From assembly GCF_004309355.1 (NCBI RefSeq), contig NZ_BJCC01000018.1, positions 1 through 35,484 on the forward strand: a DNA stretch of 35,484 bases, given 5' to 3'. This document shows positions 8,182 to 15,740 of this stretch, piece after piece. The notes under the pieces are model-generated. The model did not search any database. It saw only the letters and a program-made list of their open reading frames with translations, and was not told the origin of the DNA. Position 1 is the stretch's first letter. The number at the start of each line of letters is the position of its first letter. The position numbers were made by a program, and so were the translations under genes. Source of the DNA: Enterococcus florum. Its GTDB lineage: Bacteria > Bacillota > Bacilli > Lactobacillales > Enterococcaceae.

Positions 8182-8259
8182 ATCACAGCTGAAATTCTCT
8201 TGAACTAGGAGTAAAATAAAGCATGAAACAATTTTGATTGGTCAGGGAGGGAAATGAAA

Positions 8260-9174
8260 ATGAAAATAGGGGTTATTGGGTTAGGCAGTATTGCACAAAA
8301 GGCGTACCTGCCCATTTATGCAAAAATGCAAGACCAGGCAGAATTTATCTTTTCCACAAGAAATGAAGAGGTCCGAGATAAAGTTTCACAAAAATATCGC
8401 TTTCAGAATATCGTGGCATCTTTTGATGAATTGATGGAGTATCGGTTGGATGCTTGTTTTATTCATGCGGCGACAGACAGCCATTATGAGCTCGCAAAAC
8501 GCTGTCTGCAAAACAACATTCACGTGTTTATCGACAAGCCTGTCAGCGAAAGCTACAAAGAAACAAAAGAACTCTTCGAATTAGCGGAAGAAAAGGATCT
8601 GTTGTTCATGGTCGGCTTTAATCGACGCTTTGCACCAATGGTCGAAAAACTAAAATCCTTACCGGAAAAACGGACGATCCACTTGGAAAAAAATGAAGTC
8701 GATCAAGCCTTATCGACGCAATATGGAATTTACGACATGTTCATTCATTTAATCGACACAGCGGTCTATCTGCTCGATGATCCAATCTTGAATGTTCACT
8801 CAAAAGTCCGCGAGCAGGCAGGGAAAATGACCTATGCGCAAATGCAGATCTCTACCGAACAAACAGAATGTATGTTGACCATGGATCTGCAAAGTGGAGC
8901 AAAAACCGAATGCTATCAGATTACGACCCCAGAAAAAAGCTTGATTCTGGATCAACTGACTGATTTAACAGTCAAAATCAACGATCAAACCAAAACAATG
9001 CGTTTTGGCGCTTGGGCCAATACGTTGGAAAAACGCGGCTTTGAGCAAATGGTTGCGGCCTTTCTTTCTAGTCTAAAACGCCGGTCAAAAGAGTCGCTTC
9101 GGCAAAAGGATGTATTGCTGAGCCATAAACTATGTCGCGGAATGCTGATCGATCATGTGCGAAGCATGCTGTAA
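8260..9174 (+). CDS. Gfo/Idh/MocA family NAD(P)-dependent oxidoreductase
   Basis: The 304-residue protein has an N-terminal Rossmann fold with GVIGLGSIAQKAYLPIY (about residues 4-20), the family HAATDSHYELAKRCL helix and FIDKPVS, where the conserved EKP lysine is present in the variant DKP. The C-terminal alpha/beta domain carries the substrate site and ends with GFEQMVAAFLS. Members oxidise or reduce sugars, inositols and related polyols; this one looks close to the MviM/YceM branch, whose substrate is unknown. I prefer the second ATG, at 8260, because AGGGAGG is 9 bases before it and only 3 bases before the ATG at 8254. It precedes murB by 66 bases. Confidence 0.88.
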   Translation: MKIGVIGLGSIAQKAYLPIYAKMQDQAEFIFSTRNEEVRDKVSQKYRFQNIVASFDELMEYRLDACFIHAATDSHYELAKRCLQNNIHVFIDKPVSESYKETKELFELAEEKDLLFMVGFNRRFAPMVEKLKSLPEKRTIHLEKNEVDQALSTQYGIYDMFIHLIDTAVYLLDDPILNVHSKVREQAGKMTYAQMQISTEQTECMLTMDLQSGAKTECYQITTPEKSLILDQLTDLTVKINDQTKTMRFGAWANTLEKRGFEQMVAAFLSSLKRRSKESLRQKDVLLSHKLCRGMLIDHVRSML

Positions 9175-9240
9175 GGGCTGGAAAGATTAGAAAGAGCGTG
9201 ATAAAATAATCTGGATGTGTCAGGAAAGGAACCGAATAAC

Positions 9241-10143
9241 TTGAATAAAACAGAATTGACAGCAGCATTGCCTGAGATAAAGGTAATGTTTAATGAACCT
9301 TTGATGAACTATACTTTTACCAAAACGGGTGGACCTGTAGATATATTGGCATTTCCGAAAAACACAGGAGAAATCAAAGCACTGGTCGATTTCTGCCGCA
9401 AACAGAGCATTCCTTGGATGGTTCTCGGCAAGGCTAGCAATTTGATCGTGAAAGACGGCGGGATCCGCGGAGTCGTAATCATGCTGACGGAAATGAACCA
9501 AGTGAACGTGAAGGGAACCAAGATTACTGCTCAGGCAGGGGCCAAACTGGTGGATACGACTTACGTGGCTTTAGAGCATTCGTTGACCGGATTTGAATTT
9601 GCTTGTGGCATCCCTGGAAGCATCGGCGGAGCCGTCTTTATGAACGCGGGTGCGTATGATGGTCAGCTGGAAGATGTTTTCGAATCGGCAGAGATCCTTT
9701 TGGCAAACGGAAAAATCGAGACGTGGACAGCCGATCAAATGAATTTCAGTTATCGGTATTCTTCCGTACAAGAGCAGCCGGTGATCATAGTGAGCGCAAC
9801 CTTTGATTTAGCTGCGGGAGATTACAATATGATCGAAAAACGTATGAAGGAATTGACTGAGCTGCGCCAATTGAAGCAGCCGCTGGAATATCCTTCGTGC
9901 GGGAGTGTCTTTAAACGACCTGTGGGGCATTTTACCGGAAAATTGATTCAGGATGCTGGGTTGCAGGGACTCAAATGGGGTGGAGCCCAAATCTCTATGA
10001 AGCATGCTGGGTTTATCGTCAATATTGACAATGCTACTGCCACTGATTACATTGAATTGATTGCGCATATCCAGACAGTCATTAAAGAAAAATTTGATGT
10101 GACTTTGGAAACGGAAGTTCGAATCATTGGTGAAGATAAATAA
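9241..10143 (+). CDS. murB: UDP-N-acetylenolpyruvoylglucosamine reductase MurB
   Basis: MurB reduces UDP-GlcNAc-enolpyruvate to UDP-MurNAc with NADPH and FAD in peptidoglycan synthesis. The 300-residue protein shows the FAD-binding GKASNLIVKDGGIRGVVI, GIPGSIGGAVFMNAGAYDG, the YRYS motif, YPSCGSVFKRP with the catalytic Ser region, and the C-terminal LETEVRIIG with the active-site Glu. A TTG at 9241 is chosen, with AAAGGA 10 bases upstream; an in-frame GTG at 9217 lacks a ribosome binding site. In streptococci murB lies directly before potABCD, whereas here potA starts about 21 kb further on. Confidence 0.96.
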   Translation: MNKTELTAALPEIKVMFNEPLMNYTFTKTGGPVDILAFPKNTGEIKALVDFCRKQSIPWMVLGKASNLIVKDGGIRGVVIMLTEMNQVNVKGTKITAQAGAKLVDTTYVALEHSLTGFEFACGIPGSIGGAVFMNAGAYDGQLEDVFESAEILLANGKIETWTADQMNFSYRYSSVQEQPVIIVSATFDLAAGDYNMIEKRMKELTELRQLKQPLEYPSCGSVFKRPVGHFTGKLIQDAGLQGLKWGGAQISMKHAGFIVNIDNATATDYIELIAHIQTVIKEKFDVTLETEVRIIGEDK

Positions 10144-10384
10144 AAAAAAGACTGCAAAGAGTTTCTGTTGAGAATTCAAAGCTTATTTGAACATTTATCG
10201 AAAATCATCCGAATTCCAATCTGTCACTATGACCAGGTATTTTCGGTTATTTGCTATACGGCGAGTTTTATTTCAACGCTGGATCTTTTGAGGAAGATCG
10301 TACACTGCTGGGACGTTTTTTAAGAGATTCAAAGCAGGCCCCTATTCAAATTTTCGAAAGAGACACTTTTTTCAGTGGGCCGCA
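10144..10384 (+). other. Decayed coding DNA downstream of murB
   Basis: No intact gene is present. From a TTG at 10168 one frame reads an N-terminus-like segment (LFEHLSKIIRIPICHYDQVF) reminiscent of the sensor domain of some AraC-type regulators. It stops near 10321, while the neighbouring frame continues with FEEDRTLLGRFLRDSKQAP. Alternating readable segments in different frames are typical of frameshift decay. The AraC resemblance is weak and should be treated as a guess. Confidence 0.35.
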
Positions 10385-10620
10385 GCGCTTTTTTGACGGA
10401 TTTTCTTTAAAGGCGCAGTTTGAAAGCAAGTTGGCTCTACCAGTAGCGATAATTAATGATGGGAAATCTGCCTCAAGTCAATTATGGAGTTGTCATTACT
10501 TTGGGAGCAGGCTTAGGTGGCGGCGAGCATTGAAATGCTTGGAAATGACGATATTCGCTTTGGCAATGAGAAATATATGGCTAAACTGGCTAAACAAGGT
10601 ATAATTATTCTGACAATGAT
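10385..10620 (+). pseudogene. Frameshifted ROK-family sugar kinase remnant
   Basis: One frame reads FFDGFSLKAQFESKLALPVA followed by IINDGKSA, which matches the ROK pattern before the catalytic Asp (LPV..ENDANAA). About 30 bases later the glycine-rich ATP-binding segment VVITLGAGLGGG is readable only in the +1 frame (10489-10524), followed shortly by a stop. The rest of the kinase is missing. A single-base shift plus truncation has destroyed the gene. It may be the relic of a sugar-kinase gene once linked to the adjacent glycoside locus. Confidence 0.7.
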
Positions 10621-10646
10621 AGTGATGCTGACTAGATAATCTTTAA

Positions 10647-10688
10647 AAAAGGCTGGAAAATCTAATTTAACAGATTTTCCAGCCTTTT
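10647..10688. terminator. Bidirectional terminator ending the GH3-GH78-HAD-GH43 operon
   Basis: A perfect 17-bp stem (AAAAGGCTGGAAAATCT with AGATTTTCCAGCCTTTT) surrounds an 8-base loop, with A- and T-runs on both sides. It stands just downstream of the GH43 stop on the minus strand and after the relic DNA on the plus strand. Confidence 0.92.
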
Positions 10689-12233
10689 CTATTTCATACT
10701 AAGTGTTTGGCGCCGCACCTCATCAACAACAAAGGTTGCATCCCCCAAGACGTAAATGCCCTGTATATCCCCTGTGTTTAGGGCAGCGATCGCTTCATTT
10801 GAAAAATGTAGAGCGCTTGTTTCAAAGCTCAGACTGTTATCGCCGTCAGTGACGACAAACTTTTTTGTAGCTGGCTGATTGATCAATTCGAATTTTACTG
10901 GCATTGATGCAAGCACTCCTAATTCTTCTTCTAAGAGGACATCTTCAATTTTTTGATAACGTGATACAATAAAATTCTGTTCTTTTTCCTCTACTAAAAT
11001 TGCAGCAAAATGGTTGTCATTAATTAGAATAAGAATACCGATTTTCCCGTTCGCAAAGGTGGTGGATGTATTAATCATCACAGAGAAGCTTTCTGCCTGT
11101 TCTGTTTGTCTAATTCCTAGAAAGGCTGGTGTCGCTCTTTGGTCAATCGTTGTTGTACGGCCTTTTAGGGTTAAGCTAGAGTTCTGCAAAAGAAGATTCT
11201 CATCGAGTGCATCACGTAAGCTAAGCCATTCAGGATTTAACGTAGGCTGATCGAAGCAGTCAATAAAAGGACTTAGTTTTTGTTCATTCACAAGTACGCG
11301 TCGATGGTTGGGAAATAGAGTCAGATCAACCGTTTCACTAGGGATACCATTGTTGATTTCTGGCCATTCATTCTCCCAGTTTACCGGATAAAGTAAGGTT
11401 TCTCTTCCCATATTAGTAATTTGCTTAAAATCAATGATGGATGGACGGGTTCCTAAACAAGTCAGCCACCAGTTTCCTTTAGTGTCTTGGAACAGGTCGG
11501 CGTGACCAATATTTTGTAGGGGTTCATTTGCACGATCACGATTTGTAAAAATTGGATTAACGGCGGAACTATCTTCAAAAGGTCCCCACAGATTGTCTGA
11601 CTTGAACATTGTAATCATGTGTCCAACTCCTGTGCCGCCCTCAGCAGCTAGTAGGTAATAGGAATTGTTCCTTTTTATGATATGGGGACCTTCGACATCA
11701 CGGCCACCAGTTCCAAAACTGATAACTTCTGGTCCACGTAGTATTTTTCCAGTTTGAAGGTCAATTTCTGCCTGTTGAATTGCTTTTGTACCCTTATCAT
11801 CGATGTAGCCTGTGAAGGAGACATAAGTACGCCCATCTTCGTGATAAAGATCGGGATCAATTCCCATAATGTCGATTTCAATTCGCTCTTGTTCCCACAC
11901 AATTTCTCCACGTTCATTTAGACTGCCTCTAATAATAAAATTCTTGAATTCAGCAAAGTTCGTAGTAATGACAAAGAAATGGCCCTTAAAAAAGCGAATG
12001 CAAACAGCGAAGATTCCTTCGTTTGATTTGGCATGTGAGAGGTCTGCTTGTTCCTTTCTCACAGCTATTCCGGGAACCTTTGTCCAATTTAACAGGTCTG
12101 TACTTTTACTTAATGCAATACCTGGGTAATATTCAAAGGTGCTGTTGACCATATAGTAAGTATCCTTTACTAAGACGATACTTGGATCAGGATACATCCC
12201 TCGAATAATGGGATTTTGATACGTTTTTATCAT
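10689..12233 (-). CDS. Glycoside hydrolase family 43 beta-xylosidase / alpha-L-arabinofuranosidase
   Basis: The 514-residue protein has an N-terminal five-bladed propeller and a C-terminal beta-sandwich (from about residue 325, FIDCFDQPTLNPEWLSLRD), the layout of XynB-type GH43 enzymes. The three GH43 carboxylates are visible: base Asp16 in YPDPS, modulator Asp126 in GIDPD and acid Glu181 in VEGPH. It would release terminal xylose or arabinose; family 43 is not specific enough to choose. No signal peptide is present, so it acts in the cytosol. AAGGAG lies about 7 bases before the ATG. It is the last gene of the minus-strand operon, 16 bases after the HAD gene. Confidence 0.9.
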   Translation of the reverse strand: MIKTYQNPIIRGMYPDPSIVLVKDTYYMVNSTFEYYPGIALSKSTDLLNWTKVPGIAVRKEQADLSHAKSNEGIFAVCIRFFKGHFFVITTNFAEFKNFIIRGSLNERGEIVWEQERIEIDIMGIDPDLYHEDGRTYVSFTGYIDDKGTKAIQQAEIDLQTGKILRGPEVISFGTGGRDVEGPHIIKRNNSYYLLAAEGGTGVGHMITMFKSDNLWGPFEDSSAVNPIFTNRDRANEPLQNIGHADLFQDTKGNWWLTCLGTRPSIIDFKQITNMGRETLLYPVNWENEWPEINNGIPSETVDLTLFPNHRRVLVNEQKLSPFIDCFDQPTLNPEWLSLRDALDENLLLQNSSLTLKGRTTTIDQRATPAFLGIRQTEQAESFSVMINTSTTFANGKIGILILINDNHFAAILVEEKEQNFIVSRYQKIEDVLLEEELGVLASMPVKFELINQPATKKFVVTDGDNSLSFETSALHFSNEAIAALNTGDIQGIYVLGDATFVVDEVRRQTLSMK

Positions 12234-12249
12234 ATAAATTACTCCTTTT

Positions 12250-12906
12250 TTAGTGAAAATAGGCCTTACAAATTGTAGTCAGCTTCAGCTCAGCTGTTGT
12301 TGAAAGAGTAAGGTCAGCTTTTTGCAACTCGGTAGTTTTTCCCACTGCAACAGAGAAGGCGCCACTGTCTTTGATTGCTCGAAGACCGGCAATGGAATCT
12401 TCAATTCCGATACATTTTGAAGGCTTTAGCTTCAACGCAGCTGCTGCAGCGAGAAAAATATCTGGTGCCGGTTTTCCCCTAGCAACGCTCCTCGGATCAA
12501 CGATCGCATCAAAGCTGTCCCTTAAATCTAGTTTGTCTAAAATGAAAGGCCCGTTTAAACTGGCTGACGCTAAGGCGAGTCTTACTTGCTGCTGTTTCAA
12601 TTCTGAAATAAAATCTGAGACACCGGGGAGTATAGCTTCAGAAGAGATACCCTGAAGCGCCTCCTTGTAGTACGCATTTTTCTCAACTAAGAGCTGTTGA
12701 AACATAGTTTCTGAAACAGACACATCTAAGTGTTTTAGGATTACTTTCAATGAATCTGTCCGACTGACGCCCTTGGTTTTCTCCTCTAAACTATCGGGAA
12801 GCTCAGAAGAAAAGAAAGTATCGACAAGTTTCCTCCAGGCTTCAAAATGTAAGATAGAGGTGTCCGTAATCACCCCATCTAAATCGAATAATGCACCTTT
12901 AAACAA
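12250..12906 (-). CDS. Beta-phosphoglucomutase-like HAD hydrolase
   Basis: The 218-residue protein resembles PgmB, which converts beta-glucose-1-phosphate to glucose-6-phosphate. The HAD motif FDLDGVITDTSILHFEAW near the N-terminus has the second Asp needed by mutases and phosphatases, and the later ASASLNGPFIL and GIEDSIAGLRAIKDSGAF match motifs II and IV. I place the start at a TTG overlapping the GH78 stop by 8 bases, with GGGAGG about 9 bases upstream; a longer GTG form starting at 12927 would contain the ribosome binding site inside its own coding region. No sugar phosphorylase that would make beta-glucose-1-phosphate is in the window, so its substrate may be another sugar phosphate. Confidence 0.85.
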   Translation of the reverse strand: MFKGALFDLDGVITDTSILHFEAWRKLVDTFFSSELPDSLEEKTKGVSRTDSLKVILKHLDVSVSETMFQQLLVEKNAYYKEALQGISSEAILPGVSDFISELKQQQVRLALASASLNGPFILDKLDLRDSFDAIVDPRSVARGKPAPDIFLAAAAALKLKPSKCIGIEDSIAGLRAIKDSGAFSVAVGKTTELQKADLTLSTTAELKLTTICKAYFH

Positions 12907-15724
12907 GAGCAGCTTCCTCCCGTTCACTTAAAATCGGGGTAGCTGTCAGTATCTGATTGATTTTCGCAAGATTCTCTGGCGAAATTTGAATAAATGGTAA
13001 AAGAGTGTTCAGTTTTGTCAATGACATTGTGCCCAGACCACCTTCAACAGCAGCTGGGTCCGCTTTAAAGAAAGACAATACCGGATCAATGGCGTCGATT
13101 TTTTCAACCAGCATAGGATCCGCCATGATTTCAGATGCCGGTGTGTCACTGTGATAATGTTCTACGTAGTTTTTACTAGGAATATAACTGATTTCATAGC
13201 TGCCGCAGCTGAGAGAAAAGCAGCCATTTGCTTTTTTTTCACCGTTAACTATCACAGGGCTGCTTTCTCCCCGAGGCAATTTGACATTGACTGTTAATCC
13301 AAATGGAATCGTTAAATGGACGATGACTGTATGTTTCCGATCGACTTCAATTTGATATCTCACAGATAAGTTCCCGTATGGTGTGTCAAAGTGTCCATTG
13401 ACCTGTTTTAAACGGTAGTCAAACTGAGGAGCAAAATTCACTTCTTGATAGCCAGGTCGCACCTGTTGAATTCCCAATAAGTACGTATACGCCCATTCCA
13501 TAATAGCACCAAAACTGTAATGGTTTAGTGAGTTCATGCCTTCAGGATTCATGGAGCCATCAGGCAGAACGGAATTCCAGCGTTCCCAGACTGTTGTCGC
13601 ACCAAGATTTACTGCATAAAGCCAGCTCGGAAAATCCTCTAAAAGGAAAATTTTGGTCGCTAACTTATGATAGCCATAATGAGACAAGACCTGACAAATG
13701 AAGGGTGTCCCGACAAATCCGGTCTTAAGATGGTCGTTATCTTTTTTCAATCGAGCGACTAAATCCTCCGCCACTCTCGGACGTTGTCTTTCAGGAATCA
13801 GTTCAAAATACAAAGCGAGTGCATAGGCGGTCTGAGTATCGATTGCTAAACGACCGTTTGCAGTAATATATTCCTTAACGATGGCTTTTTTGATTTGCTC
13901 AGCTTGTTTTCTGTAATGCACTGCATCGGAAAAAATATTCAAAAGCTCGGCGGTTTTAGCGAGAATATCACTGGAATAATAGTAATAGACAGAAGCGATA
14001 AAATCCTCTTCCGTTTTTCCAGTCGGCAATGCAGGGTTTTCTCCATCGAGAGCAAGCCAATCGCCAAATTGGAAGGTACCGGTCCATAGCTCACTGCTTT
14101 TGCTGTTTTTGCGAATCCATTCTACCCAATCCTTCATTGATGAATAATTTTGACGCAAGATCGCCGGATCACCGTAGACCTGATACATATTCCACGGGAT
14201 GATTGTCGCTGCATCGCCCCAAACTGCGGAGCCGCCGTCAGAATTTCCCATTGCTGGTGCGTACATGGGAACCATTCCACCATGCAGCTTTTGTTCGACA
14301 GCGATATCTTTTGCATATTTTTTAAAGAAGGCGAAGACATTCATGTTCAGGGCAGCTGTTTTCGAAAATACTTCAGCGTCGCCTGTCCAGCCCAAGCGTT
14401 CGTCACGTTGCGGACAATCAGTTGGAATATCTAAGAAATTACTTTTTTGTCCCCACATAATATTCTGGAAAAGACGATTAACCTTTGAATTCGTCGTTTC
14501 GATTCCACCTGTTAGTGCCATTTCGGAATAAAGAACTGCCGCCTGATAATCTTTCATTTGTAAGGGTTGCGTATTGCCTTCAACTTTTACGTAGCGATAA
14601 CCGAAAAAGGTAAAATGCGGACGAACCCACTTTTCTTCACCATCAGAAATGTAAACAAAAGAAGCACGTGCTTCACGTAAATTTTCACGATAAAAGTTCC
14701 CCTCCTGCAGGATTTCCCCCATTTGGAAGACAAGCTTTGTTCCTTTAGGTTCACGATTGTAAAATTCGATCCAGCCAGTCTGATTCTGTCCAAAATCAAG
14801 TACCTGTTCATCAGCAGGCGTTTTAAGAATCTCTTGAACAGACAAACGCTCCATTATTTTTATTGGCAAGCTCAAGCGATCTTGGAGAAGTGAATGTTCT
14901 TTATCTAGTCGCATGACAGGCTGCCAATTAACGAAGGTTTTTGTGTCATCAAGATCTTCACCGTAGTAAATCTCTGACTTTGTCACATTGCCTTCAGTTG
15001 TTAGCCAGGAGTCATCTGTGGCGATGATTTCTGTTTCACCATCTTCATAGGTCACATGAAATTCTCCTATCACACACTGCTGATCACCATAGATCGAGTT
15101 CATGCCACCATCAAAGCCTAAAGTACCTTTGTACCAGCCGTCACCAGTAGAGAAAAGCAGTTCATGAGTGCTTGATTTTTGGAAAGCTTCAGTAACATCA
15201 TAGGTTTGAACTTGTATCCATTGATCGTAGGCCGTAACTCCTGGTGTTAAATACTCGTCACCAATTTTTTCTCCATTAATAGATGCCTCATAAATGCCTA
15301 GGCCAGTCGCATACAAGCGGGCTTTTGCTACGTTCGTGTGGACAGTGATGCCTTTTTTAAATAAAGTGTTCTGAATGGTTTTGTCTGGATTAGCGATCCA
15401 ATCAGCTTGAAACGGCTCGTTCATTTTTCCAGTTTCAAAAAAGCTTTCTTTAGCAAACACATTGTCAGCTGCGTCCTGAATCGTGATTTCAACATAGTAA
15501 CGGGTACGTGGCGTCAGCTCTAAGTCAACGTCAAAAAAATTAGTTTCAAAGACCTGCTGTTCGCTTTGATATACTGGTTGGTCATAATCCGTGGTCCAAA
15601 TTTTCAAATGCTTGGTAATCTCTGCAAAACAATCCGCTTCCACAATAAATTCAATTCGTAAATCTTCAAGCTGGAAGCCCACTGGTTCTACCATGTGATT
15701 GATCAAAATTTTCGATATCTTCAT
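12899..15724 (-). CDS. Glycoside hydrolase family 78 alpha-L-rhamnosidase
   Basis: This 941-residue enzyme should release terminal alpha-L-rhamnose from plant glycosides such as rutinosides. It has N-terminal beta-sandwich domains (ATGLGIYEASINGEKIGDEY near 150), the FFGYRYVKVEG strand, and the (alpha/alpha)6 catalytic barrel beginning with DIPTDCPQRDERLGWTGDAE, which holds the acidic residues of the family. NHYSFGAIMEWAYTYLLGI is the barrel's late signature. After the C-terminal sandwich (about residue 850) there is an extra roughly 86-residue predicted helical tail. No signal peptide is seen, so it is intracellular. AGGAGCG precedes the ATG; the GH3 gene lies 16 bases upstream and the HAD gene overlaps its stop. 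Confidence 0.94.
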   Translation of the reverse strand: MKISKILINHMVEPVGFQLEDLRIEFIVEADCFAEITKHLKIWTTDYDQPVYQSEQQVFETNFFDVDLELTPRTRYYVEITIQDAADNVFAKESFFETGKMNEPFQADWIANPDKTIQNTLFKKGITVHTNVAKARLYATGLGIYEASINGEKIGDEYLTPGVTAYDQWIQVQTYDVTEAFQKSSTHELLFSTGDGWYKGTLGFDGGMNSIYGDQQCVIGEFHVTYEDGETEIIATDDSWLTTEGNVTKSEIYYGEDLDDTKTFVNWQPVMRLDKEHSLLQDRLSLPIKIMERLSVQEILKTPADEQVLDFGQNQTGWIEFYNREPKGTKLVFQMGEILQEGNFYRENLREARASFVYISDGEEKWVRPHFTFFGYRYVKVEGNTQPLQMKDYQAAVLYSEMALTGGIETTNSKVNRLFQNIMWGQKSNFLDIPTDCPQRDERLGWTGDAEVFSKTAALNMNVFAFFKKYAKDIAVEQKLHGGMVPMYAPAMGNSDGGSAVWGDAATIIPWNMYQVYGDPAILRQNYSSMKDWVEWIRKNSKSSELWTGTFQFGDWLALDGENPALPTGKTEEDFIASVYYYYSSDILAKTAELLNIFSDAVHYRKQAEQIKKAIVKEYITANGRLAIDTQTAYALALYFELIPERQRPRVAEDLVARLKKDNDHLKTGFVGTPFICQVLSHYGYHKLATKIFLLEDFPSWLYAVNLGATTVWERWNSVLPDGSMNPEGMNSLNHYSFGAIMEWAYTYLLGIQQVRPGYQEVNFAPQFDYRLKQVNGHFDTPYGNLSVRYQIEVDRKHTVIVHLTIPFGLTVNVKLPRGESSPVIVNGEKKANGCFSLSCGSYEISYIPSKNYVEHYHSDTPASEIMADPMLVEKIDAIDPVLSFFKADPAAVEGGLGTMSLTKLNTLLPFIQISPENLAKINQILTATPILSEREEAALV

Positions 15725-15740
15725 TATTTCACGCTCCTAA

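Noticed and set aside
14150-14531. Plus-strand open frames inside the GH78 gene
   Set aside because: They are antisense to a clear GH78 catalytic region and have no ribosome binding site or recognisable product.
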